Part shown: positions 35,721 through 47,132 of the stretch, piece by piece
How the letters are laid out: each line of letters opens with the position of its first letter
How positions within the stretch are numbered: position 1 is the stretch's first letter
Assembly (NCBI RefSeq): GCF_001981305.1
Contig: NZ_MSCW01000001.1
Span: 496,001-560,000 of the forward strand
Direction of reading: 5' to 3'
DNA: 64,000 bases
Origin: Marinobacter lutaoensis
Lineage (GTDB): Bacteria > Pseudomonadota > Gammaproteobacteria > Pseudomonadales > Oleiphilaceae
Translations under genes and position numbers: made by a program
The notes under the pieces: model-generated
The model's input: only the letters and a program-made list of their open reading frames with translations
Told to the model about the DNA's origin: nothing
Database searches by the model: none

Positions 35721-38016
35721 TGGCGGCCCGCAGCGCCTCCCGGTTGTAAGGTTTGGTGATGTAATCGTTCATACCGGCCTTCAGGCAGTTCTCGCGGTCG
35801 CCGGCCATGACGTTGGCGGTCACCGCGATGACTGGCAGGTCCCGCCATTGGGGCTGCTGACGTATCCGCCGGGTCGCCTCGTAGCCGTCCATAACCGGCA
35901 TCTGGCAGTCCATCAGTACCAGGTCGTAGTGTTGTTGCCGGAGTGCTTCCACAGCCCGCTGGCCGTTTTCCGCGAGATCCACGCGATGGCCCAGTTTCTT
36001 CAACAGGCTGCTGGCCACCAGCTGGTTCACCTGGTTGTCTTCCACCAGCAGGATGGACAGGGACGGGATGCGGACCGACGACTCCGCCGGAGCGTTGGGT
36101 GCCGGCAGGGCCGGGGGCTGGCAGCCGGCCGCCTGGCACAGGCACTGGTGCAGGTCTTGTCGACGCAGTGGCAGGGGCAGCACCTGCTGCCGGCTGTTGC
36201 CGGCGAGCCGGTTGCCGGTGCTGTCCGCCAGGATCACGCCCTCGCCCTGCCAACTGTCCACGAAGCGTCGGGCTTCCTCGGTGTCATCATCGAGGCTGGC
36301 CAGCAGGATACCCTCCGGGTGCCGGCTGGCACCGCGAACCGGCACCCCCCAGGCACGCAGCTGGCTTTCGATGGCGAGCCGGTGCGGGTAGCCCTGGGGT
36401 AGGGCCAGAGCGACCCCCACCCGTTTCACTTTCTCGGGCACGTCAAGATCGAGCGACGGTGCGGGAATTTCCTGGACCGGCAGCGGCAGGGTGACGGTGA
36501 AATGCGAGCCGCTGCCTTCCTGGGAGTCCACCAGGATCTGGCCATGCATGCGTTCGACCAGCTGTCGACACAGGGTCAGGCCCAAACCGGTGCCGCCAAA
36601 CAGGCGCGTGGTTTGTGAGTCGGCCTGGGAAAATGGCGAGAAGATTCGCCGCAGGCCCTGGCGGGACATGCCGATGCCGGTGTCGATCACTTCCAGCCGT
36701 AGGCTGCCGCCGGAGTGGCTGGCCTTGATCCGGACCTGCCCCTTGTCGGTGAATTTGATGGCGTTGCTGATCAGATTGTTGAGAATCTGTCGGGTCCGGG
36801 TCGGGTCGCCCACGAACCCTTCGGGCAGCTCCGGGTCGATTTCGGTGATCAGATCAATGCCTTTGCGGCGAGCCTGTTGGGCATGGAGGGTGGCGCACTC
36901 CTCAATCAGCTGGCGCATGCTGAAGGGGATGCTTTCCAGGCTCAGCTTGCCGGCTTCGATCTTGGAAATGTCGAGGATGTCGTTGAGCAGGCTGAGCAGG
37001 CTTTCGCCCGCAGTGATGGCGATGTCCAGGCGGCTGCGCTGGCCCGGTTCCAGCTCGCCCTCGCGCACCAAGCTGAGCATGCCCAGTACGCCATTCAGCG
37101 GGGTTCGAATCTCATGGCTCATGCTGGCCAGGAAGTTGGCCCGGGCCCGGGCCCGGCGCACGGCGTCTTCCTTGGCTCGGACCAGGGCCCGATTGCCCCG
37201 TTGCAGGGCTTGGTTCTTTTCGGAGATTTCCCGGGTCCGGTCCGCCACCTCCTGTTCCAGCTGACTGGAGTAGTTCTTGATGGCGCTTTCGGCGGCTCGT
37301 AGTCGGGCAAGGCTGGAGTCGATGGTTTCAAGGTGCTGGTTGATGATGCCGACCATGGTGCCGATTTCATCCTGCTCGTGGCGGGCAGGGATCGGCAGTC
37401 GCACCTTTTCCGGGGAGTTTGCGGTAACCCGGTTCAAGGTATCGATGACATTGAGAATCGGCCGGGTCAAGACAAAGTAGAAGATGGCCAGCAGCGTGAC
37501 GGACAGCGCCAGGCTCTTGAGCAGGCCGATGGCCAGGGTGTAGGCGCTTCGCTCCAGGAACTGGAGACCGTAGTGAAAGGTGTCGATGGTGACCACCAGG
37601 CGCCCCAGCGGCAGATCCTCGAGTTGCGGAACGCGCAGTTCCGAGCTGAACCTCAGGCTGTCCGAGAACAGCAGGTCGGAGACCCAACGGTAGGGGGACT
37701 CGGGGCGGTTCTGGTGGGCCGAGGCCAGGACGTGGCCCTCCCTGTCAACCAGGCGGGCATCAATGGTGGCCGGATGGCGCAGCAGTCCGTCTAGGAGCTC
37801 CTCGGCCAGCCGGATATCGATGTTGTAGGCGATCTGCGCCGCGGGGCTTTGACTGATCTCGATCATGGCGTTGATTTCCGCGCGCATCGAGGTCCTGGCG
37901 TTGAAGTAGTCCAGGGTGATCTGGATCAGATTGAGAACCAGCCCCAACGCCATGGCCACCAGCACGGTGTCGCGGGTTAGCCGGTAGGACAGGCGTTTGC
38001 GGAAACGGTTGGTCAC
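35674..38016 (-). CDS. sagS: Hybrid sensor histidine kinase, SagS-like
   Basis: About 780 residues from GTG 38016. The open frame extends to ATG 38094, but that overlaps the upstream gene, and SagS of Pseudomonas is of similar length to the shorter form. Parts: membrane helix near residues 18-38, periplasmic domain to ~170, second helix, HAMP-like linker, coiled coil, HisKA (SHEIRTPLNG), HATPase (NLISNAIKFTD, DTGIGM, GTGLGLT), a degenerate receiver-like segment, and a C-terminal receiver with the phospho-acceptor in LVLMDCQMPVMDG and the Lys in ITKPYN. SagS governs the switch to biofilm life in Pseudomonas. Location beside ospR/gpx matches that genome, which supports the name. Confidence 0.82.
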   Translation of the reverse strand: MTNRFRKRLSYRLTRDTVLVAMALGLVLNLIQITLDYFNARTSMRAEINAMIEISQSPAAQIAYNIDIRLAEELLDGLLRHPATIDARLVDREGHVLASAHQNRPESPYRWVSDLLFSDSLRFSSELRVPQLEDLPLGRLVVTIDTFHYGLQFLERSAYTLAIGLLKSLALSVTLLAIFYFVLTRPILNVIDTLNRVTANSPEKVRLPIPARHEQDEIGTMVGIINQHLETIDSSLARLRAAESAIKNYSSQLEQEVADRTREISEKNQALQRGNRALVRAKEDAVRRARARANFLASMSHEIRTPLNGVLGMLSLVREGELEPGQRSRLDIAITAGESLLSLLNDILDISKIEAGKLSLESIPFSMRQLIEECATLHAQQARRKGIDLITEIDPELPEGFVGDPTRTRQILNNLISNAIKFTDKGQVRIKASHSGGSLRLEVIDTGIGMSRQGLRRIFSPFSQADSQTTRLFGGTGLGLTLCRQLVERMHGQILVDSQEGSGSHFTVTLPLPVQEIPAPSLDLDVPEKVKRVGVALALPQGYPHRLAIESQLRAWGVPVRGASRHPEGILLASLDDDTEEARRFVDSWQGEGVILADSTGNRLAGNSRQQVLPLPLRRQDLHQCLCQAAGCQPPALPAPNAPAESSVRIPSLSILLVEDNQVNQLVASSLLKKLGHRVDLAENGQRAVEALRQQHYDLVLMDCQMPVMDGYEATRRIRQQPQWRDLPVIAVTANVMAGDRENCLKAGMNDYITKPYNREALRAAINRWAPLDPSPPAET

Positions 38017-38063
38017 GTCGGGCCGGGTTCCTATTGCGTGGGTGGCTGCGGCTAGGTCGACTG

Positions 38064-38834
38064 CTAGTCGTCGTAGTCGGCCTTTTTCTTCCATTCATCG
38101 TCCTGGAGGAAGTGGTCCCACTCCCGATCCAGTTTCGACAGGGACGCCTTGCTGCCGTCCTTGCCATTGGTACTCATGGCTTCCAGCTCCTTGATGCGGG
38201 TCCGGAAACTCTTCACGGCCTTCAGGGCCAGGGGATTGTCCTTGGACTTGCCCATTTCCGTGCTGGCCAAGTGGTAGGCGTGGATCGCCTTGCGGATCTG
38301 ATTCTGCCGGACGTAGTCACGGGCCTGGAACACGTGGAGGTCGGCATGGGTCTTGTGAACCAGGAACAGCACGTATTTCAGGTTCTTCTTGGCGGTGGCC
38401 GCGTTGATGCTGCCGGATTTGTGCATGCCTTCGATCATGCGGAACAGGTTCTGCAGCAGTTCCTTGACGTAGCTGGCCTTTTCCGGGGAATCGATGCGCA
38501 CCGGTGGGCGGGAGTCCTGGCTTTCCATGACCGCTTTCTTGGCCTGGGTAATGGCTTCGAGCCACTGCGCCACCGGTAGGTTGGACTTCAGGGCCTGCAG
38601 CTCATGGCAGGCCTCCTCCATGCGCTTGAGAATCAGCAACTTGAGGTCCGGTGTCAGGTACTGGCCGGGGATCTCGGTCAGTAACCGGTGCGCTCGGTTG
38701 TAGGTGTCTTCCTGGGCGGTGATTTTCCGCGCCCGTTCGATGCGAGCCCGTTCGCGCATCTGGCTCAGGACGATGATGACGATCGAAACGACGACGATAC
38801 CGGTCAATAAGAGAACAATGGTGGTGGTATCCAT
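38064..38834 (-). CDS. Membrane-anchored helical protein of unknown function
   Basis: A 256-residue protein with one N-terminal membrane helix (residues ~4-24), then an almost wholly helical, charged cytosolic part including coiled-coil-like stretches (KRMEEACHELQALKSNL, SFRTRIKELEAM) and an acidic end. TPR-like helical pairs are possible around residues 45-195. No catalytic motif is seen. It lies 47 bases before the SagS-like kinase gene on the same strand and could be its co-transcribed partner; that is inference. Confidence 0.7.
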   Translation of the reverse strand: MDTTTIVLLLTGIVVVSIVIIVLSQMRERARIERARKITAQEDTYNRAHRLLTEIPGQYLTPDLKLLILKRMEEACHELQALKSNLPVAQWLEAITQAKKAVMESQDSRPPVRIDSPEKASYVKELLQNLFRMIEGMHKSGSINAATAKKNLKYVLFLVHKTHADLHVFQARDYVRQNQIRKAIHAYHLASTEMGKSKDNPLALKAVKSFRTRIKELEAMSTNGKDGSKASLSKLDREWDHFLQDDEWKKKADYDD

Positions 38835-39068
38835 GGTGTCAGCGCGAACTCCGGGGTCAGGTCAACGGGGATATGGCTCAGCAACGGATAGGGTTCTGGC
38901 GATCATAGTCAACTAGTCTAGGCAAGAGTAGCAGAAATAGTGGGTTAGGTCCGCCAGGGCGGATTGGGAACCTCATCATAGTCTTGGTGAATTTCTTCGG
39001 GCTGCCGTATTATCTCGGTGAATGGGCCCTGTCCCGAAATCCGTTTGCCACCGCGCTGGAGTGAGTCC

Positions 39069-40079
39069 GTGGATCTGTCCCGTGTCGACCTGAACCTGTT
39101 GGTTTACCTGGATGTGCTGCTCAGGGAGCGCAATGTGACCAAGGCTGCCAACCATCTGGGCATCACCCAGCCGGCCATGAGTAATGGGCTGCGGCGGCTC
39201 AGGGACCTGTTTAGCGATCCGCTGCTGGTCCGCACCAGCGAGGGCATGACCGCAACGGAGCGGGCCCGGGAGCTGCAGCCGCTGGTTCGCTCCATCCTGT
39301 CGGACATCGAGCAGGCGGTGCAGGAGAAAACGCCGTTCTCGGCCAAGGACAGCCAGCGAGTGTTCCGCATCATGGCCAGTGACTACGCCGAATCGTGCCT
39401 GATGCCGCGGGTGCTGCGGCGGATACGTCAGGAGGCCCCCCATGTCACGCTGGACGTGCTGACCCCCAGTGACGTCAGCTTCCTGGATGTGGAGCAGGGG
39501 CGCCTGGATATGGCGATCAACCGGTTCGACAAGATTCCCCAGTCGTTCCATCAGAAAACGCTCTGGACCGAGTCGTTTGCCTGCCTGATGAATGCCCGGA
39601 ACCCGATTCTCAAGCAGCCCTTTACCCTGGACACCTACCTCGACGCCAGCCATATCTGGGTCAGCAAGACCGGGTTTGGGGTCGGCGTCGGGGTCAACCC
39701 TAAGGACGTGCAGCGGCTGGGCTGGGTGGATGAGGCCCTGGCCCGGATGGGGCGAAAGCGCCAGATATCGGTGTTCACCCGTCACTACCAGGTTGCCATG
39801 CTGCTGGCGGAGCAGCACGACCTGATCGCCACCCTGCCGTGCCGTGCCGCGTGGCTGCAGAAAGACAACCCGAATCTGGTGGTCAAGGTGCCGCCGTTCG
39901 AGATTCCCCCGTTTGAGCTGAAGATGGCCTGGAGTCCGCTGTTGCAGCACAACGCCGACCATCAGTGGCTGCGTAAGCTGATTGTCGAGGTGGCCGAGGA
40001 GGTGGATGCGGAATTCGCCCCGTTCGGAGCCAGGTTCGAGCAGGCCGAGGTGCCCCTGGCCCACCACTCAGAGCGGTAG
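39069..40079 (+). CDS. LysR-family transcriptional regulator
   Basis: A 336-residue protein from GTG 39069 with GGAG nine bases upstream; ATG 39018 would add 17 residues outside the fold. The N-terminal helix-turn-helix covers RNVTKAANHLGITQPAMSN, and a two-lobed ligand-binding domain of the NodD/LeuO-like subgroup follows (no Cys pair). The family usually acts on a divergent neighbour, but the gene to the left is an unrelated membrane protein. The target is unknown. Its stop overlaps the convergent acetyltransferase gene by 12 bases. Confidence 0.88.
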   Translation: MDLSRVDLNLLVYLDVLLRERNVTKAANHLGITQPAMSNGLRRLRDLFSDPLLVRTSEGMTATERARELQPLVRSILSDIEQAVQEKTPFSAKDSQRVFRIMASDYAESCLMPRVLRRIRQEAPHVTLDVLTPSDVSFLDVEQGRLDMAINRFDKIPQSFHQKTLWTESFACLMNARNPILKQPFTLDTYLDASHIWVSKTGFGVGVGVNPKDVQRLGWVDEALARMGRKRQISVFTRHYQVAMLLAEQHDLIATLPCRAAWLQKDNPNLVVKVPPFEIPPFELKMAWSPLLQHNADHQWLRKLIVEVAEEVDAEFAPFGARFEQAEVPLAHHSER

Positions 40080-41036
40080 TTCCCTCAGTTCCAGAGAGGG
40101 CCGGGCGGCGTCCCACATGCGCTGGTAGCTTTCGGCCAGCAGTTTGGCCCGGCCGCCGTGGGCGAAGCCGGCAACCCCCGACGGCTGGTCGAAGTCGTGG
40201 CGCCAGAGCAGGCCCTGCCGGTCCACCAGAAGGAACGGCTGCTCTTCCCGGGGGTAGTCGTCGTGGGTGAGTCTCAGCTCCATCTTGCTCGGCAATCGCC
40301 GCAGCAGCTCCACCAGCTGGTGACGGCGCTTGACCAGCGGTGTGTCGTCATGAATCAGCAGGCGCACCTCGCTCAGCCGGTGGCGACGGGCCAGCGCGGA
40401 AATCAGTTCCCGGAACCGGAAACGGTCGTACAGGTCGTGTTGCAGCCAGCGGTCGTAAAGCCACAGCCGTTGCCGGGCCTGGCCCACCAGCGAATCCATC
40501 AGCGCCAACATCGTCGGCTCGTCATTAAAGGTCCAGCTGCGTTCGTCCCGCTCCAGAACCAGGGGCGCGTCGCCGTCGGCCAGGGCCGCCACCGCCAGCG
40601 CCGGTGCCAGGCAGCGCATATCGTAATGGGGGATGCCGGCGTCCTGATAGGCGTCCGAGCACAGGTGAAAGCCGGATTTCTGATAGAAGAGGACGGCGTG
40701 AGCCTGCGCCGACAGCCGGATTTCCTGAAACTGGCCGGCGGCGTCGGCCATCAGTTGCCGCAGCAGGGCTTCGCCGATGCCTTGGCCCCGGTGTTCTGGC
40801 AAGATCGCCATGCGACCGATGTGGGCGGTTTCCTCCAGCGTGCCGAACAGCCGCGCGACGCCGACGGGGGTGTTGTCGGGCAGGACCGCCAGGTAGTGGT
40901 CGGCGATGTCATCGGTGGCATCCCACTCCAGCTCCGGCGGCACGCCCTGTTCTTCGATGAACACCCGGCGGCGGATGTCGCGGATGTGACCGGGCGCCAG
41001 CTGCCAGCTGTATTTACGAATCCGGATCCGGGGCAT
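40068..41036 (-). CDS. Two-domain protein: GNAT acetyltransferase plus C-terminal phospholipase-D-like domain of unknown function
   Basis: A 322-residue protein. The first ~140 residues are a GNAT domain of the ElaA type: VFIEEQGVP, acetyl-CoA loop EHRGQGIGEALL, and FYQKSGF near the end. The rest (RLWLYDRWLQHDLYDRFRF ... LIHDDTPLVKRRHQLVELLRRL) is a separate domain often fused to such GNATs in Pseudomonas relatives and now given its own DUF number, I believe DUF7931. Substrate and role are unknown. It follows roxA by three bases on the same strand and may share its transcript. Confidence 0.8.
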   Translation of the reverse strand: MPRIRIRKYSWQLAPGHIRDIRRRVFIEEQGVPPELEWDATDDIADHYLAVLPDNTPVGVARLFGTLEETAHIGRMAILPEHRGQGIGEALLRQLMADAAGQFQEIRLSAQAHAVLFYQKSGFHLCSDAYQDAGIPHYDMRCLAPALAVAALADGDAPLVLERDERSWTFNDEPTMLALMDSLVGQARQRLWLYDRWLQHDLYDRFRFRELISALARRHRLSEVRLLIHDDTPLVKRRHQLVELLRRLPSKMELRLTHDDYPREEQPFLLVDRQGLLWRHDFDQPSGVAGFAHGGRAKLLAESYQRMWDAARPSLELRELPL

Positions 41037-41039
41037 GCC

Positions 41040-42191
41040 TTACTCGAAGTATACGGAGCCTTGGTTGTATAGGGCGGTGATCAGCCCGAGCAGGGCCGAG
41101 TCCTCGGCCAGGGGAGCCAGGGCCGCCATGGGGATACGGGCACCGGCGCACAGCAACGGGGCCAGGGGCCGGGCGTCGCCGCGCAGGAGATAGTGCTCGC
41201 CGTCGACGAACAGGGCGGTTTCCTCGCCCAGGTCGTGGTAGGCAAACCGGGACCCCTCGTTCCAGCGCAGCTGTTCCCCGGCGCGGATGGCCTCGGCCAA
41301 GTCTGCCTCGCCGGCAGGGTCATCGGGGGGAACCACGATGTCCAGGCTCTTGGGCGCGGTGGTGTACTGCCCGAACCACAGCACCAGTTGGCGGCGATCC
41401 AGCAGCCGTTCCCGGATCAGGGACTCAATCCGGTCGATCACCCGCGGGGCGATGATGCCGGGGTTGTCCTGTACCTGGAGATCCGGGTCGGACAGGTGTT
41501 CGGCAGCGTCGGACTGGCCACAGAGAAAATCGGTGAAGCCGGTCAGGATGTCATCCACGGTCGGCGCCCGGAAGCCCACCGAGAGGGTAATGCAGTCATC
41601 CTCGGCCACGCCATGATGGCCGATGCCGGGCGGCAGGTAGAGCATGTCCCCGGGGGCCAGGGTGACCGTTTCCTCGCCTTCCCAGTGGCTCAGGATGCGC
41701 AGCGGTGTTCCTTCCACCCGGGGTGAGGTGTGGTCACAGTGGCCTCCGAACGTCCAGCGGCGGTGGCCCTGGGCCTGGAGCAGGAAGACGTCGTACTGGT
41801 CATAGTGAGGGCCGACGCTGCCGCCTCGGGGGGCGTAGCTGGCCATGATGTCATCCAGGCGCCAGTTAGGCACAAAACGGAAGTGGTCGAGCAGGTCGGC
41901 GATTTCCGGCACCCAGTGGTCCAGTCCCTGCACCAGCAGTGTCCAGTCCTGCTCCGGCAGCTGCTGGAAACGGTCGGGTTCAAAGGGGCCGTTGTACAGC
42001 TGCCAGGGTTTGCCGTCTTCGTTTTCGATGATGATCCGGGATTCCACGCCCTGCTCGCAGGCTAGCCCGGCGAGCTCATCGGCGCTGACTGGACACTGGA
42101 AGCCGGGAAACGCCTGGCGGATGACCCGCGGCTTCTTCTGCCAGTAATCCCGCAGAAACTCGGAAGGTGTCAGTCCGCCCAGCATGTCCAT
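41040..42191 (-). CDS. roxA: Ribosomal protein uL16 arginine hydroxylase RoxA (YcfD)
   Basis: A 383-residue JmjC/cupin oxygenase. The iron ligands are H129 and D131 in PHYDQYD and a histidine in PGIGHHGVAE. The N-terminal FLRDYWQKKP and C-terminal winged-helix part match YcfD, which hydroxylates Arg81 of ribosomal protein L16 using 2-oxoglutarate and oxygen. It lies just downstream of purB on the same strand, 15 bases apart, in a translation-rich block. Confidence 0.9.
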   Translation of the reverse strand: MDMLGGLTPSEFLRDYWQKKPRVIRQAFPGFQCPVSADELAGLACEQGVESRIIIENEDGKPWQLYNGPFEPDRFQQLPEQDWTLLVQGLDHWVPEIADLLDHFRFVPNWRLDDIMASYAPRGGSVGPHYDQYDVFLLQAQGHRRWTFGGHCDHTSPRVEGTPLRILSHWEGEETVTLAPGDMLYLPPGIGHHGVAEDDCITLSVGFRAPTVDDILTGFTDFLCGQSDAAEHLSDPDLQVQDNPGIIAPRVIDRIESLIRERLLDRRQLVLWFGQYTTAPKSLDIVVPPDDPAGEADLAEAIRAGEQLRWNEGSRFAYHDLGEETALFVDGEHYLLRGDARPLAPLLCAGARIPMAALAPLAEDSALLGLITALYNQGSVYFE

Positions 42192-42206
42192 GGTGCTCTC
42201 CCGTGT

Positions 42207-43589
<1,383 letters not shown>

Positions 43590-43657
43590 TCATCAAGTAT
43601 CGAAACAAGGGTAAACCGGGGCGACAATCATACACCAGGCGGGCACCTGAATCAGCG

Positions 43658-44314
43658 TCAATCGTGGGGGTGCCCGGGGTGGCCGTGGCGGGCCCTGCGT
43701 GCCAGTTCCCGGGCCGTATGGATTACCTTGCGTCGCGCCAGCACCAGTTGCCAGCGCCGCCCACCACACTGGCGCCAGAGCACGGCGGAGCGGATGCCCG
43801 CCAGCAGCAGCGCACGGATTTTCTCCGCGTTCTCGTCCCGTTGCAGGATGTCGGGATTGCCGGTGACCTGGATCCGGAGCCGGAAAGTGCTGATGGTATC
43901 GGTGTAGATGGAAGCCAGGTTGGCGAGCAGGTTGGGGTGGCTGTGGCCGAAATGGCTGGCGGTGTGGCGCGCCTGCTCGATGCGGTTGCCAATGACGTCC
44001 AGCAGGTCGGACCGGCTGCGGAGCTTGGACTCCAGGTGCACCAGGTTCAAGGCATAGCGCAGGATATCGATGTCCTGCTGCCGGCTTTGTTCGCTCATGA
44101 CGCTGGCCAGTGTTTCCAAGCCGGTGTGAAGGTTGGCCAGATCGCCGCCGTACACGTCAAGGGTGGTGTCCGGGACAGTCACGAACAGCGAACGGATGCT
44201 GGTTTCCAGGGCACGCGGGTCCACCGGAATGCCATGTGCGGTCTGCTGGACCAGCCGGGCCGCCTGGAACACGCCCGCCAGGGCGAGAGTCTGGTCATAC
44301 AGGGTCCGGCTCAT
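43658..44314 (-). CDS. hflD: High-frequency lysogenisation protein HflD homologue
   Basis: A 218-residue helical protein with the family segments [28 protein letters not shown] and [13 protein letters not shown](C)GG. The E. coli protein is membrane-associated and binds phage lambda CII. Here the mnmA stop overlaps the ATG by four bases (ATGA), so synthesis is coupled. The C-terminus is extended by a basic, His/Gly-rich tail ([14 protein letters not shown]). Confidence 0.92.
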   Translation of the reverse strand: MSRTLYDQTLALAGVFQAARLVQQTAHGIPVDPRALETSIRSLFVTVPDTTLDVYGGDLANLHTGLETLASVMSEQSRQQDIDILRYALNLVHLESKLRSRSDLLDVIGNRIEQARHTASHFGHSHPNLLANLASIYTDTISTFRLRIQVTGNPDILQRDENAEKIRALLLAGIRSAVLWRQCGGRRWQLVLARRKVIHTARELARRARHGHPGHPHD

Positions 44315-45489
44315 GGCTGGGCGGCCCCGGCGGTGCGGACGGACAGCCGCTCGGGCAGGACCTCGCCGTCACGCCAGGTCTGCTCAATGACGCCGCCACC
44401 CAGGCAGACCTCGCCGTCGTAGAACACCACGGACTGTCCGGGTGTCACCGCCCGTTGCGGTTCATCGAACACCACCTGGACACCGCCGTCGATCAGGGTC
44501 ACTTCACAGTCCTGGTCGGGTTGCCGGTAACGGGTTTTGGCCCGGCAGCGGAAGCGGGCGGCCGGGGCTTCGCCGGCAACCCAGTCGATGGGGCCGGACA
44601 CCAGCCCGCGGGCGAACAGCAGGGGGTGATCCTTGCCCTGAACCGCGATCAGGACGTTGCGTTCAAGGTCTTTGTCGGCAACGTACCAGGGGTCGTCACC
44701 GAAGTCGGCCAAGCCACCGATGCCCAGGCCCTGGCGCTGACCGATGGTGTGGTACATCAGGCCCTGGTGACGCCCGATCACCTGGCCGTCCGGCGTCTCG
44801 ATGTCACCCGGCTGGGCCGGCAGGTATTGCTTGAGGAAGTCCCGGAACTTGCGCTCACCGATGAAGCAGATACCGGTGGAGTCCTTCTTGTCGTGGGTGA
44901 CGAACCCCTGTTCGGCGGCGATCCGCCGGACCTCGGGCTTTTCCAGCTCACCCACCGGGAACAGGGTGCGGGCGATGCGATCACCGGAGACGGCGTGCAG
45001 GAAATAGCTCTGGTCCTTGTTCGGATCCAGGCCCTTAAGCAGCTGGGCACGACCGCTACCGTCGGCCAGCGGGCGCTGGCGGGCGTAATGGCCGGTGGCG
45101 ATGTAGTCCGCTCCCAGGGTGATGGCATAGTCCAGGAAGGCTCGAAACTTGACTTCCTTGTTGCAGAGAATATCGGGGTTGGGCGTTCGCCCGGCCCGGT
45201 ATTCCGACAGGAAGTGCTCGAAGACCCGGTCCCAGTACTCCGCGGCGAAGCTGGCGGTATGCAGGCGGATACCGATAGCATCGGCCACCGCCTGGGCATC
45301 GGCCAGATCGGTCATGGCGGTGCAGTACTCGGTGCCGTCGTCCTCGTCCCAGTTCTTCATGAACAGACCCTCGACCTGGTATCCCTGCTGCTTCAGGAGC
45401 CAGGCCGCAACCGAGGAGTCGACACCGCCGGACATGCCGACGATGACTCGTGTGGATTCCGGGGATGGAGTGTCGGGAGTGTGGTTCAT
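44311..45489 (-). CDS. mnmA: tRNA-specific 2-thiouridylase MnmA
   Basis: A 392-residue protein from ATG 45489; the longer frame starts in the nudJ-mnmA gap. PP-loop SGGVDSS at residues 20-26, first catalytic Cys in [12 protein letters not shown] and second in [12 protein letters not shown]. MnmA places the sulfur at position 2 of wobble uridine using sulfur delivered by the Tus relay (tusA at 21560). It lies in the conserved order rluE-nudJ-mnmA-hflD-purB. Confidence 0.97.
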   Translation of the reverse strand: MNHTPDTPSPESTRVIVGMSGGVDSSVAAWLLKQQGYQVEGLFMKNWDEDDGTEYCTAMTDLADAQAVADAIGIRLHTASFAAEYWDRVFEHFLSEYRAGRTPNPDILCNKEVKFRAFLDYAITLGADYIATGHYARQRPLADGSGRAQLLKGLDPNKDQSYFLHAVSGDRIARTLFPVGELEKPEVRRIAAEQGFVTHDKKDSTGICFIGERKFRDFLKQYLPAQPGDIETPDGQVIGRHQGLMYHTIGQRQGLGIGGLADFGDDPWYVADKDLERNVLIAVQGKDHPLLFARGLVSGPIDWVAGEAPAARFRCRAKTRYRQPDQDCEVTLIDGGVQVVFDEPQRAVTPGQSVVFYDGEVCLGGGVIEQTWRDGEVLPERLSVRTAGAAQP

Positions 45490-45538
45490 GTCAGCCCTGT
45501 GATTGTCAAAACACCGAATGATAACACTCTCGATGCGC

Positions 45539-45988
45539 CTACGCCTGGGTATCCACCACCACATCCAGGGGGTAGCGGCGCCCGTTTCGGTAATCTTCTA
45601 TGCAGCGCAGCACCATTGGACTGCGCAGGCGATCGCCCAGGCTGCGGATATCGTCCAGGGCCATCCAGTGAGCGGCGACGATACCGTCGTCCAGCGTTGA
45701 GGAAACCCGTCGCAGCGCCTTGGCGGCATAGCAGAAACGGTAGTAGGTAACGCCGTTGGCCGGCGCCTTGTAGGTATAAACGCCCAGGAAATGGCAGGGT
45801 TCTACCTGCCAGCCGGTTTCCTCGAGGGTTTCGCGTCGCACCGCATCCAGGATGGCTTCATTTTCCTCGACGTGGCCGGCGGGCTGGTTAAAGACGACGC
45901 GTCCGCCACTGACTTCCTCAACCATGAGAAAGCGCCCGGCCTCGTCCTCAACGATCACGGCGACGGTGGCATGGGGTGTCCAGGTCAT
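45539..45988 (-). CDS. nudJ: Nudix phosphatase NudJ
   Basis: A 149-residue protein from ATG 45988, which overlaps the rluE stop (ATGA). The Nudix box [20 protein letters not shown]... is complete with its metal-binding glutamates. NudJ (YmfB) hydrolyses nucleoside triphosphates and HMP-PP. Gene order with rluE and mnmA equals that of E. coli. Confidence 0.92.
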   Translation of the reverse strand: MTWTPHATVAVIVEDEAGRFLMVEEVSGGRVVFNQPAGHVEENEAILDAVRRETLEETGWQVEPCHFLGVYTYKAPANGVTYYRFCYAAKALRRVSSTLDDGIVAAHWMALDDIRSLGDRLRSPMVLRCIEDYRNGRRYPLDVVVDTQA

Positions 45989-46620
45989 GGCGCGCGGAAC
46001 CTCCTGCGGCGATGGGCGGGGACTTTCCCTGGTTTGGCGGGCGCTGTCGTGGCTGCCGGGGAGTGCACGGTAACGGTCCGGTACTCGCCGGGGCGCAGCC
46101 CCTCCAAGGTCCAGTCTCCTATACGGTAGCGGATGAGACGCAGGGTTGGGAACCCGACCGCGGCCGTCATGCGCCGGACCTGCCGGTTGCGCCCCTCGGT
46201 CAGGGTCAGTTCCAGCCAACTGGTGGGAATGGCCGCCCGGTACCGGACCGGTGGCGTTCTGGGCCAGACCGGCGGCGGCTCAATGCGGCGTGCCCGGGCG
46301 GGGCGGGTTCGGCCGTCCTTCAGGTCGACGCCCCGGGCAAGCTGGGTCAGGGCCTTCTCGCTGAGCTCGCCTTCAACCTGGACCCAGTACGTCTTGGCCA
46401 TCTTGTGCCTGGGTGATGCGATGCGGTGCTGCAGGGGGCCGTCGCTGGTCAGCAGCAGCAGGCCCTCGGAGTCGTAATCCAGTCGGCCGGCGGGGTAGAC
46501 GTCCCGCTGAGGGATCCAGTCCGCCAGGGTGGCGCGCGATGGAACCTCCGGGGTGTGGCGTGGGTCGGTGAACTGGCTGAGTACTTGAAACGGTTTGTTG
46601 AAGAGAATGAGTTCGGCCAT
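45985..46620 (-). CDS. rluE: 23S rRNA pseudouridine(2457) synthase RluE
   Basis: A 211-residue protein from ATG 46620, the start that directly precedes the [16 protein letters not shown] family opening. The catalytic aspartate is in [14 protein letters not shown], and GRNRQVRRM is the RsuA-family signature. There is no N-terminal S4 domain, as in RluE. A basic tail ([13 protein letters not shown]) ends the protein. It isomerises U2457 of 23S rRNA. Confidence 0.93.
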   Translation of the reverse strand: MAELILFNKPFQVLSQFTDPRHTPEVPSRATLADWIPQRDVYPAGRLDYDSEGLLLLTSDGPLQHRIASPRHKMAKTYWVQVEGELSEKALTQLARGVDLKDGRTRPARARRIEPPPVWPRTPPVRYRAAIPTSWLELTLTEGRNRQVRRMTAAVGFPTLRLIRYRIGDWTLEGLRPGEYRTVTVHSPAATTAPAKPGKVPAHRRRRFRAP

Positions 46621-46820
46621 GCCTGGGCGTCGGGCTCGTTGGTTTTCGAAAGTGGAGGCAGCACAGGGTATCGCAATCGAAACGCTTGGCAAGCCTCGGA
46701 GTGGAGAGGGTTCGGGCAAACAGACCGGGCGGGGACACCCCGCATGGCGTCCCGGGGGATGCATCGGCCACCAGGCCCGGGCGTGTAACGTCCTGCCGCC
46801 CGCGGACGTGGGGCCGGAAT

Positions 46821-47132
46821 TCAGGCGTTGACTGCCCGGGGCGGATAGCCGCCGTCGTTGTCGGTGCCGTCTTGGGAGGGCTTGGTGTCGTCCTGCCCGG
46901 CGTCGGCCCGAGACCGTTTGGACGGGGTTTCCTCCGGAACGATGTTGATGGCGTGTACGCCCTTGTCGCTGGGTTTTTTGTCGAAGGTCACGGTCTGGCC
47001 AGCTTTCAGCGTCTTGTACCCTTCCATTTGCACCGACGAGAAGTGGGCAAACAGATCATCGCTACAGCCGTCTTCAATGATGAAACCGTAACCTTTGGCG
47101 TTGTTGAACCACTTGACCTTGCCTCTGGGCAT
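46821..47132 (-). CDS. cspD: Cold-shock-domain protein CspD
   Basis: A 103-residue protein with GGGGAG before its ATG. The first ~68 residues are a cold-shock domain with RNA-binding motifs KGYGFI and LFAHFS. A charged, disordered tail of ~35 residues follows. Divergence from clpS-clpA is the conserved position of cspD, the replication-inhibiting, stationary-phase member. The stretch 46621-46820 between it and rluE, where Pseudomonas has icd/idh, contains no gene I can support. Confidence 0.9.
   Translation of the reverse strand: MPRGKVKWFNNAKGYGFIIEDGCSDDLFAHFSSVQMEGYKTLKAGQTVTFDKKPSDKGVHAINIVPEETPSKRSRADAGQDDTKPSQDGTDNDGGYPPRAVNA

Noticed and set aside
46621..46820. A degenerate icd/idh remnant between rluE and cspD
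   Set aside because: The 200 bases show no segment I can match to isocitrate dehydrogenase in any frame.
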